The notes below the pieces were generated by a model. That model was not told the DNA's origin. It saw nothing but the letters and a program-made list of their open reading frames with translations, and made no database searches. From Rubrobacter sp. (GTDB taxonomy: Bacteria > Actinomycetota > Rubrobacteria > Rubrobacterales > Rubrobacteraceae), in NCBI GenBank assembly GCA_019247245.1, contig JAFAPF010000279.1:1-12442 (forward strand): a DNA stretch of 12,442 nucleotides. Direction: 5' to 3'. A program made the position numbers and the translations under genes. Below, piece by piece: positions 6,682 through 12,442 of this stretch (position 1 is its first letter; each line of letters starts with the position of its first letter).

Positions 6682-7617
6682 CTAGGTACCGTTCTTGGAA
6701 TGGTCTTTGGCCTGTTCGTAGGCATCCACGATACGCATTACAAGGTCGCTCCTTACGATGTCGTCGCGCTCAAGCCATACAAAAGAGACACCCTCAACAC
6801 AGGTGAGTTTACGCTGAGCATCCTCGAGACCACTCGTCTTCCCCTTCGGCAAGTCCGCCTGAGTAGTGTCCCCCGTTATAACCATCTTGGAACCAAAACC
6901 CAGGCGCGTGAGGAACATCTTCATCTGCTGTGGCGTCGTGTTCTGCGCCTCATCGAGTATGACGAATGCATCGTTCAAGGTCCGGCCTCTCATAAATGCC
7001 AAAGGTGCTATCTCGATTATACCCCTCTCGAGATGCGCCTGGAACTTGGACGGGTCGATCATCTCATAGAGGGCGTCGTAGAGGGGTCGAAAGTACGGGT
7101 CAACCTTTGCCATCACGTCACCCGGTAAAAACCCCAAAGACTCCCCCGCCTCGACCGCGGGTCTGGTGAGTATAATCCTGGCGACCTCTCCTCGGTTTAA
7201 GGCGTCCACCGCCAAAGCCACGGCGAGGTAAGTCTTTCCGGTCCCCGCAGGCCCAGTCCCGAAGACGACCTGGTGATTGCGGATAGCGTCCGTGTACGCT
7301 TTCTGGTTGCGCGTCTTTGGTGATACGCGGCGGCCCCGGTGCGTGAGGATTATATCTCCCAACACCTCCTGACCACCTCCGTCAGGACCCATAGTATACA
7401 AACGCTCGGCCGTCTCCGGCGTCGGGTGGTGGCCATTCTCCGCAAGCCCGACGAGGGCGTCGAATACCGCTCCAGCCCTCTGAACCGCAGCTTCGTTCCC
7501 GCGCAGCACAATCTCGTTACCGCGAACGATGACCTCACATTCGATCAACTCCTCGACGCGTCTGAGGACCTCGTCTCTATTTCCAAAAACCTCTAGCATG
7601 CGCCCGGAGGGTATCAC
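6682..7617 (-). CDS. phoH: PhoH-like ATPase
   Basis: Cytosolic P-loop ATPase of the PhoH/PhoL type, linked to RNA handling and habitually encoded next to ybeY. The protein has 311 residues from GTG 7617. Its N-terminal region (about 5-55) resembles the KH-like part of the family (RMLEVFGNRDEVLRRVEE). The ATPase follows with KTRNQKAYTDAI, Walker A GPAGTGKT (122-129), TRPAVEAGESLGFLPGD, RTLNDAFVILDEAQN with Walker B at about 219-225, and VITGDTTQ. GTG 7617 has GGAGG eight bases upstream. The frame stays open to a TGA at 7666-7668, and conserved-looking residues (AKLVIPS) span the GTG, so a longer form from a near-cognate codon (ATC 7650 or ACG 7656) behind GAGGAGGAG is possible. The precise RNA role of PhoH is unsettled in the literature. 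Confidence 0.95.
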   Translation of the reverse strand: MIPSGRMLEVFGNRDEVLRRVEELIECEVIVRGNEIVLRGNEAAVQRAGAVFDALVGLAENGHHPTPETAERLYTMGPDGGGQEVLGDIILTHRGRRVSPKTRNQKAYTDAIRNHQVVFGTGPAGTGKTYLAVALAVDALNRGEVARIILTRPAVEAGESLGFLPGDVMAKVDPYFRPLYDALYEMIDPSKFQAHLERGIIEIAPLAFMRGRTLNDAFVILDEAQNTTPQQMKMFLTRLGFGSKMVITGDTTQADLPKGKTSGLEDAQRKLTCVEGVSFVWLERDDIVRSDLVMRIVDAYEQAKDHSKNGT

Positions 7618-7625
7618 CAGCTTGG

Positions 7626-7630
7626 CCTCC
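7626..7630 (-). promoter_or_regulatory. Shine-Dalgarno of phoH at GTG 7617
   Basis: GGAGG on the minus strand lies eight bases before GTG 7617, the first canonical start after the in-frame TGA at 7666-7668. This supports the shorter phoH start. Confidence 0.55.
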
Positions 7631-7658
7631 GCTTGACTTTCGGATGTGATGTTCGTCT

Positions 7659-7667
7659 CTCCTCCTC
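7659..7667 (-). promoter_or_regulatory. Second Shine-Dalgarno-like GAGGAGGAG without a canonical start
   Basis: GAGGAGGAG on the minus strand stands in the 67-bp spacer between yqeY and phoH. In the phoH frame the next codons are ACG, AAC, ATC, ACA and TCC; no ATG, GTG or TTG follows within the useful distance. The ATC at 7650 lies eight bases after the last G of the run. It may drive near-cognate initiation of a longer PhoH, act as a ribosome standby site, or mark a lost ATG. Confidence 0.4.
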
Positions 7668-7684
7668 AGCTTTCTACTACAACT

Positions 7685-8131
7685 TCAATTTTGCAGGCGC
7701 CCCCGCATGAGGGCAGCGAGCCTCTTCCCTTCTACTCGTTTTCCGGCGTGGGCTGTCGCGCGAGCCATCGCAGTGCTCATATCTCTCATGCTGGTAGCCC
7801 CAGTTTCGCGGATGGCCTCTTCTACAATGGCCTCGAGCTCCTCGTCGGAAAGTGGGCTCGGTAAGTAGCGCCGTACGATCTTGGCTTCAGCAGCCTCAGC
7901 TCTTGCCTGCTGCTCCCGGTCAGCCCAACTGAAGGCTTTCGCCGCGTCCTCACGTTGCTTGAGCTGGCGCCGTAGAATCGCTAGCTCCTCATCCTCGGTA
8001 AGAGACCGACCCTTCTCGATTTCTCCGTTCTTCAACGCGGCAGTAAGCATCCGTAGAGCCTCCACCCGAAGTCTATCTCTACCCTTCATGGCCACTCTCG
8101 TATCGCGCATGATGTCATCCTGTAAGCTCAT
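7685..8131 (-). CDS. yqeY: GatB/YqeY domain protein
   Basis: Small cytosolic helical protein (148 residues) of the GatB/YqeY family, related to the tail domain of the GatB subunit of the tRNA-dependent amidotransferase, where it contacts tRNA. The stand-alone form has no firmly assigned function. Family features are the opening MSLQDDIMRDTRVAMKGRD, then RLRVEALRMLTAALKN, a charged central stretch (EDEELAILRRQLKQREDA), the RRYLPSPLSDEEL motif and a C-terminal helical end with GKRVEGKRLAALMRGRL. The ATG at 8131 is preceded by GAGGGG (8137-8142) at five bases. In Bacillota yqeY directly follows rpsU; no rpsU is present here, and only a small unidentified ORF lies between it and rsmE. phoH follows after 67 bp. 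Confidence 0.93.
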   Translation of the reverse strand: MSLQDDIMRDTRVAMKGRDRLRVEALRMLTAALKNGEIEKGRSLTEDEELAILRRQLKQREDAAKAFSWADREQQARAEAAEAKIVRRYLPSPLSDEELEAIVEEAIRETGATSMRDMSTAMARATAHAGKRVEGKRLAALMRGRLQN

Positions 8132-8136
8132 GACAT

Positions 8137-8142
8137 CCCCTC
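8137..8142 (-). promoter_or_regulatory. Shine-Dalgarno of yqeY
   Basis: GAGGGG on the minus strand, five bases before ATG 8131 and directly after the stop of the candidate small ORF at 8144. Confidence 0.7.
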
Positions 8143-8143
8143 A

Positions 8144-8248
8144 CTACTCATCTGCACCTAAGCTTGAAGACGTATATCTCGGCTCGCCTACCCCAAACTT
8201 CCCTGCTACCCCGAGTATAAGCCCTAAGGGATTTTTTTCGTCGCTCAC
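8144..8248 (-). CDS. Candidate small ORF of 34 codons, unidentified
   Basis: From GTG 8248 to TAG 8144 a 34-residue peptide is encoded: it starts MSDEKNPLGLILGVAGKFG and ends SSSLGADE. GGAG at 8258-8261 lies nine bases before the GTG, and the stop is 12 bp from the yqeY ATG, so operon geometry is good. The mix of charged start, hydrophobic glycine-rich middle and acidic end looks like protein rather than random translation. I recognise no family. The frame is the same as rsmE and open back to the rsmE TAA, so it could also be a readthrough extension of RsmE or the remnant of a lost gene; Bacillota carry mtaB-rpsU at this place. An overlapping arginine-rich 42-codon frame (8148-8276) is less convincing. 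The ORF includes an A7 run (complement of 8232-8238) that could shift the frame. Confidence 0.35.
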   Translation of the reverse strand: MSDEKNPLGLILGVAGKFGVGEPRYTSSSLGADE

Positions 8249-8293
8249 GGCTTCTGACTCCGTCTCTTTGCTCCATTCTTGCGGAAAGCGTAC

Positions 8294-9028
8294 TTAATCG
8301 CCAGCTGCCCTATCGCTCTTCATACTCTGTCCAAGGGCACAAGCCCGCGCAACCGCTACAATGCCCGCCGTTTCGCTTCGCAGTCGATACGGACCGAGCG
8401 ATGCAAAATGGAAGCCCGCCTGCTCAGCCATCTCCAGCTCTTCTGAGCTCCACCCTCCTTCTGGCCCCACGAACAGCCTAATCCCCGAACCTAATACAAC
8501 CTCTTCCAAGGGCGGCAAGTCCCGCTGATTGTGCAAGAGAACCCCGGTCCCCTCCCCCTCACACACCGCCTCTGAAAAAGAGGTTATCTCTCCTACTTCC
8601 GGTACGCGAAGCCGCAGCGACTGGCGGGCAGCCGCCTCTGCTACCCGACGCCAACGTCGGACCTTCCCGTTCCCCTCCTCGAGCCTGACCACGCCCTGCT
8701 CCGTGACGAGAGGGACGACGCACCCAACCCCCAGCTCGGTGGCCTTCTCTACCACGAGATCCATATGCCGCCCCTTCGGTACCGCCTGGTACAGGGCCAC
8801 CTCGTAATCGTCGTCCTCGACAGGCTGCTCCTCGACGATGCTAGCCTCCCGTCCTCTCAAAATCTCAGCAACGAATAGCTTTCCTGCGCTGTCTACCACC
8901 TCTATCCTGTCTTTTTTTATACGTCCCCTCAGAACCTTATAAACGTGATGCGCCTCCCCTTCAGAAAGGCACACCATATCGCCGACCTTAAGGTAGGAAT
9001 GAAAGAAGATGCGCGTGATCTCCGCCAA
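8294..9028 (-). CDS. rsmE: 16S rRNA (uracil1498-N3)-methyltransferase RsmE
   Basis: SAM-dependent SPOUT-class methyltransferase that modifies U1498 of 16S rRNA. The protein has 244 residues, the usual size. The N-terminal PUA-like part (1-70) contains EAHHVYKVLRGRIKKD. The SPOUT part carries KGRHMDLVVEKATELGV (85-101), the SAM-binding FVGPEGGWSSEEL (186-198) and LGPYRLRSETAGIVAVA (211-227), forming the trefoil knot. The usual EQSGR segment reads ARQSLRLRVPEV, a mild change. The start is TTG at 9028, after an AAGG about eight bases upstream; no better codon fits. It lies 10 bp after the dnaJ stop. prmA, which separates dnaJ and rsmE in Bacillota, is absent, as in the actinobacterial arrangement. 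Confidence 0.96.
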   Translation of the reverse strand: MAEITRIFFHSYLKVGDMVCLSEGEAHHVYKVLRGRIKKDRIEVVDSAGKLFVAEILRGREASIVEEQPVEDDDYEVALYQAVPKGRHMDLVVEKATELGVGCVVPLVTEQGVVRLEEGNGKVRRWRRVAEAAARQSLRLRVPEVGEITSFSEAVCEGEGTGVLLHNQRDLPPLEEVVLGSGIRLFVGPEGGWSSEELEMAEQAGFHFASLGPYRLRSETAGIVAVARACALGQSMKSDRAAGD

Positions 9029-9038
9029 AGACTAAACC

Positions 9039-10163
9039 TTATCGGAAAATGCTCCTGAGACGGTCGAAGAACGAATCCGCGCCACCATTGTACGTTTCTT
9101 CGCCGCTGGCCGCCTCGAAACGTCTAAGCAACTCACGCTGCTCGCTTGAAAGACGGGTAGGCACCATCACATCTACGACTACTTTGAGGTCGCCACGGCC
9201 TCGCCGCCTCAAACGCGGCATACCCTCGCCCCGGAGCGTGAGCGCCGCGCCCGGCTGCGTCCCAGGCTCTACTCGCACCCCAGTCGCCCCCTCTAGGGTC
9301 GGAACCTCAGCTTCCGTCCCCAAAGCTGCCTCAACGAAGTTTATTCTTAACCGGTGAATGAGGTCATCCCCATCCCGCATGAGTTCAGGATCTTCCTTAA
9401 CCCTCACCTTCACATACATATCGCCCGATGACGCACCGTTGTCTCCGGCGTGCCCCTCCCCTGGCACCCGGATTCTCATCCCATCCTCGATACCTGCCGG
9501 CACTTGGATCTCCCGCGCTACAACCTCCGAAATCCGACCACTCCCCCGGCAATTCTTGCACTCGACCGTAATAATACTGCCACGCCCCCTACATGTCGGA
9601 CAGGTCTGCGTGCTCACCATCTGCCCGATCAAGCTCTCCCGTACCATCCTTACCATGCCTTCGCCTCCGCACGTGGCACAAGATCGTGACTCCACCCCCC
9701 CGACACCGTCGCAGAAAGAACACTCTTTGACAACCTGTACCTCAACTTTACGCTCTGATCCGAACGCAGCTTCCCTAAGCTCAACATCCACCTCAACTTC
9801 AACATCGCTTCCTCGGCTGGGTGCCCGGGTACCGGCACCTCCGAAAAAGGAACCGAAAGAGCGGTCGCCGAAAAAGGCCTCGAAGATGTCCTGGAAGCCG
9901 CCGAACGGGTCGCCGCCTGGGCTGCCAGCTCCTGCGCGAGGCACCTGGTGGCCATAGGTGTCATAGGCCCTTCTCGCTTGAGGGTTTGAGAGAACCTCGT
10001 AGGCCTCGGTGAGCGCCTTGAAACGTTCTTCGGCGCCGGGGTCGCCTGGGTTGGCATCGGGGTGATGCTCGCGAGCGAGTTTACGGTAGGACCTTTTTAT
10101 CTCTGCTTCTGAAGCCTCGCGGGAGAGACCCAAGACTTCATAGTAGTCGCGCTTGGTAGCCAA
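9039..10163 (-). CDS. dnaJ: Chaperone protein DnaJ (full-length type I)
   Basis: Type I Hsp40 co-chaperone, 374 residues. The J domain (about 6-70) has the HPD triad at 34-36, needed to stimulate DnaK ATPase. A Gly/Phe-rich linker (about 78-112) follows. The zinc domain has all four CxxCxGxG repeats (starting at Cys148, Cys162, Cys188 and Cys202). The C-terminal substrate-binding domain includes VPAGIEDGMRIRVPGEG, and the end FFDRLRSIFR resembles other DnaJ tails. The start is TTG at 10163, directly after the hrcA TAG with no gap; AAGG lies six bases before it. grpE and dnaK are not adjacent, so this matches the DnaJ2 position of Actinomycetota, and a second dnaJ with dnaK may exist elsewhere (inference). 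Confidence 0.97.
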   Translation of the reverse strand: MATKRDYYEVLGLSREASEAEIKRSYRKLAREHHPDANPGDPGAEERFKALTEAYEVLSNPQARRAYDTYGHQVPRAGAGSPGGDPFGGFQDIFEAFFGDRSFGSFFGGAGTRAPSRGSDVEVEVDVELREAAFGSERKVEVQVVKECSFCDGVGGVESRSCATCGGEGMVRMVRESLIGQMVSTQTCPTCRGRGSIITVECKNCRGSGRISEVVAREIQVPAGIEDGMRIRVPGEGHAGDNGASSGDMYVKVRVKEDPELMRDGDDLIHRLRINFVEAALGTEAEVPTLEGATGVRVEPGTQPGAALTLRGEGMPRLRRRGRGDLKVVVDVMVPTRLSSEQRELLRRFEAASGEETYNGGADSFFDRLRSIFR

Positions 10164-11177
10164 CTAGAACCTTGAGTCGAGACAGTAGGTTAGAGTTTCG
10201 GCCGCCGAGCGAACTGTAGAAATGGCAGCATCGTACTCCATACGCTTAGGTCCGATAAGGGTCACGACACCGAAGGGTCGTTCGCGGTACGTGTAAGCCG
10301 CGGCCACGAGGCTTGTACTTGCCAGATTGTAGTAGCCCGACTCGGCGCCGATGGAGACGAACACCCCGGAAGAGTTCGATACCGAGCGCTCCAAGGCATC
10401 GCTGACGAGCTTAAGCAGCCAGCGACGCCGCTCGAAGATCTCCACGACCACAGCCAAGTTCGCGGGCTCCAGACTATCGAAGAGAGCCGAGGCGCCCTGA
10501 ATGAACAAGCCTCGCTCCGTAGCCCGGCTCAAAGCCTCTACCGCCTCCAAGAGTGCGCCCACTGTGAGCGGATTGTAGTCCTCGACGAGGAAACGGCGTG
10601 CAGTGGCGATCGGATGAGCATCTGCCGATTGGTCCCCTAGAAACGCGTTGAGCGATCGCAGAATCTCGTGCAACTCCTCATCCTTTACGGACGATGGTAG
10701 CGTTATGGTAGTGCTCGACGCATGCCCACTCTCCGTCGATACTACGATGAGGTGTATCCCTTCGCGTAGAGATAGATGATCCACGCGCGAAACCGGGTCA
10801 CCTAAAGCGCTAGGCCCTGCGACCACCGCCAAAAGACGCGTCACCTCGCTTATTCCCTCCGATACCCCCTGCAACAGCTCGTCAACGTTTCCGTAGCTAT
10901 CTGGTATGCTAAAAATCGCTTCCTCTTCATGCAGATCCTTGGCTATCAGGGCGTCAACATAGTAGCGATAGCCTGCGTCGGTCGGGACACGCCCTGCCGA
11001 GGTGTGAGGATGGGTGAGGAAACCCTCGGACTCCAAGGCGGCGAATTCAGCCCGGATCGTGGAGCTGCTTGTGTCTACCACCTCCGTGAGGGCGTTGCTG
11101 CCCACGGGGTTGCCTGTCTGTATATACAGCTCCAGGGTCTTCATAAGTATTTCGTGTTGCCTGATGGAGATCGCCAT
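10164..11177 (-). CDS. hrcA: Heat-inducible transcription repressor HrcA
   Basis: HrcA represses groE/dnaK-type genes by binding CIRCE operators; GroEL keeps it active. From ATG 11177 it has 337 residues, in the normal range. The N-terminal winged helix includes IRQHEILMKTLELYIQTGNPVGS and the highly conserved TSAGRVPTDAGYRYYVD. The GAF-like and dimerisation parts follow, with a normal C-terminal block (YRERPFGVVTLIGPKRMEYD). ATG 11177 gives the family-typical N-terminus (MAISIRQHEIL). The frame is open to GTG 11210, which adds 11 atypical residues; neither start has an ideally spaced ribosome binding site (GAGG abuts the ATG). No CIRCE sequence (TTAGCACTC-N9-GAGTGCTAA) is seen upstream or anywhere in the window, so autoregulation is not visible here. 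dnaJ follows with zero spacing. Confidence 0.95.
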   Translation of the reverse strand: MAISIRQHEILMKTLELYIQTGNPVGSNALTEVVDTSSSTIRAEFAALESEGFLTHPHTSAGRVPTDAGYRYYVDALIAKDLHEEEAIFSIPDSYGNVDELLQGVSEGISEVTRLLAVVAGPSALGDPVSRVDHLSLREGIHLIVVSTESGHASSTTITLPSSVKDEELHEILRSLNAFLGDQSADAHPIATARRFLVEDYNPLTVGALLEAVEALSRATERGLFIQGASALFDSLEPANLAVVVEIFERRRWLLKLVSDALERSVSNSSGVFVSIGAESGYYNLASTSLVAAAYTYRERPFGVVTLIGPKRMEYDAAISTVRSAAETLTYCLDSRF

Positions 11178-11210
11178 CCTCAAAATTTTACCACGAAGGA
11201 TGTCTGACAC

Positions 11211-11225
11211 AGCCTCGCAGAGGCT
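11211..11225 (-). promoter_or_regulatory. Small perfect inverted repeat between lepA and hrcA
   Basis: On the minus strand AGCCTC-TGC-GAGGCT forms a six-pair stem with a three-base loop, starting four bases after the lepA stop. It ends directly before GTG 11210, the longer hrcA start. No U-run follows, so it is not a standard intrinsic terminator. The right arm contains GAGG, so a folded RNA could mask that segment. A chance origin is possible for a repeat this short. Confidence 0.35.
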
Positions 11226-11228
11226 TCC

Positions 11229-12442
11229 TTAGATCCTTAAAGCTGCAAGGAAGGCTTCCTGAGGGATTTCTACGCTCCCGACCTGCTTCATACGCCGCTT
11301 GCCGGCCTTCTGACGCTTGAGAAGCTTGCGCTTACGGGTGATGTCTCCACCGTAGCATTTCGCTGTCACATCCTTGCGATACGCTCGCACAGTCTCGCGT
11401 GCGATGACGTGTTTACCGATCGCTGCCTGCACTGGTACCTCGAACTGTTGCCGTGGTATAAGCTCCTTCAGTTTCTCGGTAAGGGCACGTCCCCGGACGT
11501 AGGACTTATCACGATGAACAATGATCGAGAGCACATCTACCGGCTCGTTGGAGACCAGAACCTCAACCTTTACCAGATCGGCGGTTTCGTATCCCTGAAA
11601 CTCATAATCGAAAGATGCATAGCCACGTGTGCGACTCTTGAGGACGTCGAAAAAGTCCGTGATGATCTCTGCGAGCGGCAGGTCGTATGCCAGCTGTACC
11701 CTGCGACTAGAGATGTACTCTATCCCTACGGCAACGCCGCGTCGCTCGTGACAGAGGCCCATCACCACGCCTACATACTCCTCCGGACAGATGAGCGTCG
11801 CTCGTACCACCGGCTCCCGGATCACCTCGAAACTATCCGGCAGGTCGCTGGGGTTAGTGATCTCCATAACTTTGTCATTCTCCGATACAACCTCATACTT
11901 AACGCTCGGTGACGAGGCCACGAGGTCTAAGTCGAACTCCCTCTCCAAGCGCTCCTGAACAATTTCCATATGAAGTAACCCAAGAAAGCCGCATCTGAAG
12001 CCGAACCCCATCTTGGAGTTCTCTGGCTCGAAGAAGAGCGAAGCATCGTTGAGCTGTAGTTTCGCCAAGGCATCCCTAAGGCGCTCGAAATCATCTCCTT
12101 CGGTGGGGTACAGCCCACAAAAGACTGTAGGGAGCGCCTGGGCATGGCCAGGCAGAGATTGCTTGGGCTGGCTTTGCACCTGTGTCACTGTGTCCCCGAC
12201 GCGCAAAGCCTCGATATCCTTGAGCCCAGCTATAATGTAACCGACCTCGCCAGCTTGGAGCGCCGGTAACGCCGTCGGTTTGGGCGAGTAGCAGCCGACT
12301 TCCAACAGCTCGAACCGCTCTTTGCTTCCCATCGCCTTGGCCTCGTCTCCCTTTTTGAGCTCGCCGTCTACTACGCGGACTAGAGAGACGACGCCACGGT
12401 AGGAATCATAGTAGGAGTCGAAGATGAGGGCACGCGTCTCTT
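11229..12442 (-). CDS. lepA: Elongation factor 4 (LepA), C-terminal two thirds, cut by the window edge
   Basis: LepA/EF4 is a ribosome-binding translational GTPase associated with translation under stress and 30S biogenesis. The frame runs to the window end; the first full codon is at 12440, and the first visible residues (ETRALIFDSYYDSYRGVV) match the start of the EF4 beta-barrel domain. The ATG at 12332 is internal. The GTPase domain lies outside the window. Visible parts are domain II (GEVGYIIAGLKDIEALRVGDTV), the EF-G-like domains III and V (FRCGFLGLLHMEIVQERLERE; DVLSIIVHRDKSYVRGR) and the LepA-specific C-terminal domain with CYGGDITRKRKLLKRQKAGKRRM, which contacts the ribosome A-site region. 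The TAA at 11229 is 51 bp from the preferred hrcA start. hemW, which often separates lepA and hrcA, is absent. Confidence 0.98.
   Translation of the reverse strand, partial: ETRALIFDSYYDSYRGVVSLVRVVDGELKKGDEAKAMGSKERFELLEVGCYSPKPTALPALQAGEVGYIIAGLKDIEALRVGDTVTQVQSQPKQSLPGHAQALPTVFCGLYPTEGDDFERLRDALAKLQLNDASLFFEPENSKMGFGFRCGFLGLLHMEIVQERLEREFDLDLVASSPSVKYEVVSENDKVMEITNPSDLPDSFEVIREPVVRATLICPEEYVGVVMGLCHERRGVAVGIEYISSRRVQLAYDLPLAEIITDFFDVLKSRTRGYASFDYEFQGYETADLVKVEVLVSNEPVDVLSIIVHRDKSYVRGRALTEKLKELIPRQQFEVPVQAAIGKHVIARETVRAYRKDVTAKCYGGDITRKRKLLKRQKAGKRRMKQVGSVEIPQEAFLAALRI

Larger units (their letters stand above)
8132..8293 (-). other. 162-bp gap between rsmE and yqeY, the longest in the window
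   Basis: Apart from the candidate 34-codon ORF and the yqeY ribosome binding site, I see no tRNA, no rpsU and no strong hairpin-plus-U terminator on the minus strand. A TATACT about 20 bases after the A7 run resembles a -10 box, but no acceptable -35 stands 16-19 bases before it. Confidence 0.5.

Noticed and set aside
8222..8238. CCCTAAGGG followed by seven Ts on the plus strand, terminator-like
   Set aside because: The stem is at most four pairs, it faces the strand without genes here, and on the coding strand the T-run precedes rather than follows the repeat as an A-run.
8205..8240. TATACT on the minus strand as a possible promoter -10 element for yqeY
   Set aside because: No -35-like hexamer occurs at 16-19 bases upstream (GACGAA is the best), so I do not call a promoter.
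8148..8276. Arginine-rich 42-codon ATG frame in the rsmE-yqeY gap
   Set aside because: No good ribosome binding site, composition typical of a wrong frame, and it conflicts with the better placed 34-codon frame.
9358..9957. Open frame of 199 codons on the plus strand
   Set aside because: Antisense to dnaJ, Pro/Ser/Thr-rich, as expected from the complement of a Gly-rich coding region.

Overview
The window is a dense run of bacterial housekeeping genes. Thirteen complete or nearly complete protein genes and one truncated gene all lie on the minus strand, so transcription runs from high to low coordinates. In that direction the order is lepA (5' part beyond the window), hrcA, dnaJ, rsmE, a possible tiny ORF, yqeY/gatB-like, phoH, a 7TM-HD c-di-AMP phosphodiesterase (pgpH-like), ybeY, a dgkA-PAP2 fusion, cdd, era, deoC, recO and dgt. 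No tRNA, rRNA, CRISPR array, insertion sequence or attachment site is visible. No stretch over 300 bases lacks a gene; the longest gap between recognised genes is 8132-8293 (162 bp), discussed separately.

The order is a shortened form of the lepA-hemW-hrcA-grpE-dnaK-dnaJ-prmA-rsmE-mtaB-rpsU-yqeY ... phoH-pgpH-ybeY-dgkA-cdd-era-recO ... dnaG chromosome block of Bacillota. Actinomycetota also keep a hrcA-dnaJ2-rsmE ... phoH-ybeY ... era ... recO version. Here hemW, grpE, dnaK, prmA, mtaB and rpsU are missing from the block, and deoC sits between era and recO. GC is moderate by eye. Eight of the thirteen visible start codons are GTG or TTG. Together this suggests a deep-branching Actinomycetota or a Bacillota-like Gram-positive lineage; the sequence alone does not decide which.

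The genes fall into functional groups. lepA, rsmE, phoH, ybeY and era serve translation, 16S rRNA maturation and ribosome assembly. hrcA and dnaJ belong to heat-shock control and protein folding. The pgpH-like gene degrades the second messenger c-di-AMP, and the dgkA-PAP2 fusion acts on lipid carriers or phospholipid at the membrane. cdd, deoC and dgt handle nucleoside and dNTP salvage, and recO handles recombinational repair. Genes abut or overlap by 4 to 20 bp (ATGA at cdd/era, GTGA at recO/dgt), which indicates co-transcription and translational coupling.

The main irregularities are: (1) cdd has an apparent one-base frameshift in a C5 tract that separates its conserved N-terminal helix from its catalytic body; (2) the 7TM-HD protein lacks the large extracytoplasmic HDED sensor domain of Listeria-type PgpH; (3) DgkA and a PAP2 phosphatase are fused in one polypeptide; (4) an undescribed 34-codon ORF lies where other genomes carry mtaB-rpsU; (5) hrcA has no CIRCE operator and no grpE-dnaK beside it. 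I see no convincing undescribed multi-gene system; this is a conserved core region with a few local oddities.
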